DNA of 64,000 bases from assembly GCA_008973525.1 (NCBI GenBank), contig WACJ01000057.1:1054001-1118000 (forward strand), read 5' to 3'. Shown in pieces: positions 59,080 through 64,000 of the stretch. The notes under the pieces are model-generated. The model saw only the letters and a program-made list of their open reading frames with translations, ran no database searches and was not told the DNA's origin. Positions within the stretch are counted from its first letter, which is position 1, and the number at the start of each line of letters is the position of its first letter. A program made the translations under genes and the position numbers. The DNA comes from Stenopsyche tienmushanensis. Taxonomy: Eukaryota; Arthropoda; Insecta; Trichoptera; Stenopsychidae.

Positions 59080-62000
59080 ATCCGCGTTATATTTGAATCC
59101 TCATACGCCGTCTGTAAATATTTGTCTCCGTATTTAACGCGTATAAACAAAATAAAGCCCCGTTTTATCGCAATTTCGCGTTGTATTTGTCAAGTTTTAG
59201 CGATATTTCATAGTCGCGCAGTGATCGTTTCGTGTGGCATGCGATCGTGAACACACCGTCGGTATCACCATGCAATTAACACGATTGTTTTGTCCAATTC
59301 GCATTACGGACTCCCGTCTGGAGCCAATTGCTGTGTGTCCCGATGACGACGACCCCTCCCCCTGGATCGTGGCGAAAATATCGGCTTTCGTCGCAGAAGT
59401 GCACGAGGACGCGGAAGTAGCGTAATTGATAAGGCTCGTGATTAATAATCGAGTATTCAGCTCCACGGGCTCCAGCACGTGTAATATCGATAATGGTGGA
59501 CAAGCTGTTTGCCATGAACTTATAATACACACATATAATGTACGGAGAGATAAACGACTTTTTTCCAATCGATATACATAATATGCAATGCGTCGTACGT
59601 TTGCTCCTAATGTCGATCATTATAAATTTAATAATCGTAAAAAGCGGACGCGGTATTGAGAACTGGTTTCACTTCCACCCACCTCCCCCGGCCGAGCGAA
59701 TGACATGACAAATTTACATCCATGTGCCAATAATTAATGTCATCGCTTTTATGTTGCTATTCTGTAATGCGGACAATTAATGGGTCGAGTTTGACCATCA
59801 CCTTGGCTCGAGTACACCACCTTTGGGTTCGTTTATGGGAGCTATGAAGAAAAATGCTTATTTTTTTGCTACCAAATTTGGAACGTCACGCACCGTCCAT
59901 GACCATGACGCAACTTCTATGGTCTTTTCCCACAGTTGAACGAATCTATTTCAATGTTATCTATCTCTGGGATTAGATAAATATAGCCTCTGTGATATAA
60001 AAAGGTTATGCTTATTGCATTAACATTATGTTTTAGACAAATTAGCAATTGATTTTAGTGATAGAGATGCATATTTTTATCGGCTCATAATAAAATGCAG
60101 ATCGGATCAACATCATTTCGATTACATATCCTTGACTATAAGGTCGTCGTGGTTGACTCTGATCGAGCCTTGTGTGTGTATTTCAACCACCTATTGATGG
60201 ACGAGACTAATCGTTGATATAACGGGTTAAACGCTTGTGGAAGAGGCGGTTCGTCATCGGAAAGTCTCGCAGTTGGGATACCTTTGACCGACGACAACCC
60301 ATTCCAATTATCTGTATTATTTTTTCTTAAGCGTCTTCCATCTTCTCCGATCCAATCGTAAGGCTACATTTGAGTGGGGTGCAATCTTTTACATCAAAAA
60401 AATCCCTGTATTGATTTATCGAACGTATAGCGAATATGTAATTAATTTGGCGTACATATACGCCATTCGCTGAATCAATTACAATTTATACCGTGATAAT
60501 ATTATAGCTTAACATGAACGCTGCTTATGGTAGCATTCGCTTTTATATTGCTTTTATAAACGCAATATATTGTGATTTTGAACGAATTTTCGACCACAAA
60601 AATGTTTATGTATGCATTCAATTTTCTTACTGTATCAATATTTTTTTTTTAGATAATGCATTATCAATTCTATGTGTACTTTCTCCATTGTGTGTGCACT
60701 AATATTAACGCGCTCAGAGTGCATCATAGCAGAAGTGCTTTATCACTAATGCAACTTATCTCGAGTGCCGGCATTATATAACGACAATGGGAGTCTATAT
60801 GCACACGGAGGAGAGATAATTGATATATTTTTTTATAGACATGATGCCCAGACGAAAATTATCAAAATACACCAAGCGAGACGGTCCAATTCAGAAAAAA
60901 ATGGTAGAAAGTCACCAACCGCAGCCGTGGACAATGCGCGGCCGAATCGAATCCGCATCTGGCTGCAGTAATGCCCCGACTAAATCACGAGCCTTATCTC
61001 CTCCGGCTGCACCTATTGCATCTATTGCACCACCGGTCCGTACTTTATTAGCATTAACCTTCGAATTAAGCGAGGAACTGCAATCGACTGATTGTGAAAT
61101 GCATAATCGCCGGGTTCGTCGCGCATTGATGCAACGCGCCTGCGGATACCGGGATCATAATCCGCGAATTATGCTATAAATGCACCCGGATTAACGTTGT
61201 GCGTTTTTGCCGACCCAGTTTGATCCCGGGATATCTCGAAGCGAGCCATATGGCATCATAACGCAACTCAGAAACCCCAATTGAAGCGCACATCTGCGAG
61301 TGCATCGCATTAGATTCGGCGATCAGGGCTGCCAAAACAAAACCTAAAATAACTCAAAAAGCGCCAATAACGGGGCAATTGGCGCGGAGCAAATGTGTGC
61401 GTTTAAGCAGCATTGAAATCGCTAACATTTATCATTGAATCAAAGACATGTACTGGTGTTGCAATTAGTAACCAATAAAACCAATCATCATTTACGAGGT
61501 TGGAGCGCCTTCGCTACTTCAGCCCACTTCTGCTTATCTGCTTGCAGCGATCTTCACCCACGCGGACTATGTTCAGTCTATCCTTTTGTATCTTTCAGTT
61601 CGTTTTTGCATCGCTTGGAATAGCTCGTTCAATTGTCCGCATCCAAGATATTCAAGTGCTCCGGTGCCGACACGTTCGAGCCTGGGTTACCCAAATGCTA
61701 ATTATGAGAGCGCAAGATAATGTCCAATCGATGATAACACGTGCTTTGAATCCTACAATGTTTCCCCCCTTCGTAGTTGCTACAGACATATGCGAGCATC
61801 ACATCGATGATATTCTGACCCCAACGGACTCGTGTAAATTTTGGCGCCACTTAAAAAGGAACGCTTTTCTAAAAAAATAAATCATGATGGATTTAATTTG
61901 ATGGACGTTGACTCGCGAGGTGGGTTTTATTTAAAAAGCATGTCATGCTTATAACACGAATGGCTCATTAAGCAGATGCCACTGCTGAGCATATCGTCAT

Positions 62001-62195
62001 TTATTGAAGAAACGGAAGTCGTTAAAGCAAATTACGTTAGTAGACCCAAGGACGCCTGTCGCACATGTGTTGAGGTAATTTCTATAGTCGAGCTTATTTA
62101 CCTTCTTCAGACAATCGTTTGACCCTTAGCCTAGTTCCAAACAAAAATTCAAACTTCTCGGAAAAAAAACCATAAAAATTTTAGAAGGGGATTCA
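59080..62195. other. No gene recognised
   Basis: Unique sequence. Frames of 119-126 codons (60820-61179 plus, 61500-61880 plus, 59197-59568 minus) show no domain I recognise and lack convincing splice context. Confidence 0.5.
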
Positions 62196-62199
62196 AATT

Positions 62200-62353
62200 G
62201 GAATCGGATAGGAAACTTCTTGATCTCGTCACTAAAGAAGGCGGAACTCCGAAAAACAGTTGCGCACGTATTGTTCAATCGCAGCGTTGTCTCGAAATCG
62301 TTGCCCTCCCAATACCTCTTTTAATGGATTAAACATCACTGAATCAAAATATC
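62200..62353 (-). pseudogene. Mariner family M2 transposase C-terminal fragment (M2d)
   Basis: The minus strand reads YFDSVMFNPLKEVLGGQRFR then DNAAIEQYVRNCFSEF, aligning with the post-catalytic D-Y-H-M-F-G-P-L-K...F...DNAA region of M2b. After a one-base frame change it reads FFSDEIKKFP, the C-terminal motif FFSDGIKKLP of M2b. It is less interrupted upstream of the shift than M2b, so it is the best guide to this part of the family. The catalytic core and both ends are missing. Confidence 0.78.
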
Positions 62354-62354
62354 A

Positions 62355-64000
62355 CATGAATAATAACGCGTTGCGCAACATTTTTCGCCTTAATTCTTTA
62401 ATGACGGTATCCAAACAAAATTGTACAACTCAATCAATCATAGAATGCATTTTCGATTTGTACATGTGCATCGCTCATGCAATTAATTTCCATATTATAC
62501 ACTAATGCATTACATAATTCTGAATGCAGTTTGCATAATTAATGAACTGTGAACTGTTACTGCTGTTGCATGACTTTTTCGCTTTAATAAATCGCCTTTT
62601 TGATTATTAAAAAAATGTTTATATAAATAAGAGCGGCTTAATTTATTATTTCGCCGGGACGTATTATATTTTTACGATTTTACCGGCAGGATAAGAGATG
62701 ATTGATGGGCGCAATACATCTTGGTCCTCATCCGATATACTTCCCAAGGCACGGTGTGAAAATGGAATTTTAACCTTTTCGGGGGAGCGCCGTGGGGGTT
62801 GATCGCTTAACGCTTTGGGCGCCCCTGTCCTCTTTGTTAACATTCAAATGTGAAAATTATTCTTCGGCCGCATAATTGCATTACATGCGACATTGATAAT
62901 GATATTTATATACAGAATTATAAATTACCATTTCTATTACCATTATGCATAATATATAGCGTTAACCTCTTATTTATAACTAACATTTACCCATGATATG
63001 TTAATATTCAGCGTCGCAATATGGTAATGCATATTTTTTAATATGTATTTCCATGTTTTTTTATGCATATTTATTTTTGTGTTTCTCCACTTCTCGATTT
63101 TGGTCACACCATCACGCCAAAGGCTGATTTATTATTACTTATTACTTGTCGCATTGGGTCGTTAGCGACCCATAATGGGATTGAGTTTGAAATTTATGAC
63201 GTGCTTTTTTTTCATCGAGAATTGATTCAGCCCTTTGGGGCTTGTCCATGTGCTTGATTCGATTTTTTTTTTCTGAGTTACTAATTTATTGCACATCGAG
63301 CCTTCTCAAAATTGGATCGGACGCAGTTGATGGTCGTCGAAAGACCGACGAGAGGAAGTCCATTGTTGAAAATTCTCGGAATGCAACAGCGACTGATCTC
63401 GCATTCCCGAGGACCCTTAACAGCTCTTTAATAGACACTCGACCCCGGGATAATGACCAGTCGATATTCTCGCTGCGTATCGCAATGTCGGTAATGTGGC
63501 GTGATGATTTGGATATAAATGTGCCTTTTCCACTGTGTAATTATTCCAGCCGTGTCCTTGCGCTTCCTGCGCCACAAATCACCGCCACGTGCTGTGCGAG
63601 GGTCCTTCTTGGTGGCTCAGCTCCTCGGCCTTTCGGCTCCACCGCAGCCTCCCCAACCATAAATCTCCAACCGGACAGCTTTCCCAGCCTGCCCGACCGA
63701 CAATAACAGGAAAATAAAATAAAGCATTGCCACACTAATATCGCCATTTTTGGGGTTCCCCGCTTGCGCAATCATTACAGCGAATTTGCAAAATATTTAT
63801 AAATAACCACAAGCATATTATTGCATACACACGGTCTTACAAATATATATAAATTATGATTTAGAGCTCATTTTGTCCGGGAATCGCTGATAATATACAT
63901 GCAAAATGGTCTAATTAAGCTTTATCTTGTAGCATTAATCAAGGCAAGGAGATAAACGCTTTCGAATCGATCTTCATTAATGAATTTCATGGCTACTAAA
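62355..64000. other. No gene recognised; holds longest frame of window
   Basis: A 154-codon plus-strand frame (63242-63706) lies in a GC-richer patch. Its product is rich in Ser, Arg, Pro and Ala and has no recognisable domain. A minus-strand frame (63541-63771) overlaps it. Without transcript or cross-species support it should not be called a gene. The flanks are AT-rich and featureless. Confidence 0.45.

Noticed and set aside
63242..63706. Longest open frame of the window (154 codons, plus strand)
   Set aside because: No recognisable domain, biased composition in a GC-richer patch, and an overlapping open frame on the other strand. No splice or promoter context.

Overview
This window looks like nuclear DNA of an arthropod, most likely an insect. 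It is AT-rich and has no long open reading frame. It has no operons, and no ribosomal or transfer RNA gene that I could recognise. It does carry decayed mariner (Tc1/mariner) transposase copies and a hAT-type non-autonomous element. No complete protein-coding gene is visible. The longest open frames (up to about 154 codons) match no family I recognise, overlap in several frames, and sit in locally GC-richer patches where long frames arise by chance. I left them out as genes and describe them within the background stretches.

Two readings fit: a gene desert, or the inside of one or more very large introns. Splice-site-like structures on the plus strand favour a large intron. At 20165/20166 a pyrimidine-rich 3' splice site abuts a 5' splice site, which is the signature of a recursive-splicing (ratcheting) point. 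A weaker one lies at 6046/6047. At 44028-44063 and 52551-52595 there are two clearly homologous candidate micro-exons of 36 and 45 nt. Each has a strong acceptor ending in TTGTTACAG and the same donor GAA|GTAAGAG. They differ in length by exactly 9 nt, and a further ~45 nt of sequence after the donor is nearly identical. The host gene was not recognised.

The rest is repeat relics. Seven mariner fragments of two families (M1: 22869-23211, 47693-48129, 58365-58890; M2: 8760-8940, 37084-37690, 58915-59062, 62200-62353) are all on the minus strand. A hAT-like MITE family has three copies (44267-45145, about 53086-53605, 56031-56436); the last is intact, with terminal inverted repeats and an 8-bp target duplication. 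Four further dispersed families, here called REP-A to REP-D, are defined only by self-similarity within the window.

Layout: 1-8.7 kb is mostly unique sequence with one REP-C and one REP-D copy and a 26-bp perfect palindrome. 8.7-9.8 kb is a nest of repeat fragments. 9.8-22.8 kb is unique sequence with isolated repeats and the best recursive splice site. 22.8-44 kb is mostly unique, with mariner copies at 22.9 and 37 kb. 44-53.6 kb holds the paired micro-exons, each followed by a hAT MITE, with repeats between them at 46.3-48.5 kb. 53.6-64 kb holds the intact MITE, the best-preserved M1 mariner, two M2 fragments and unique sequence. Similarities were judged by eye; no alignment or database search was run.
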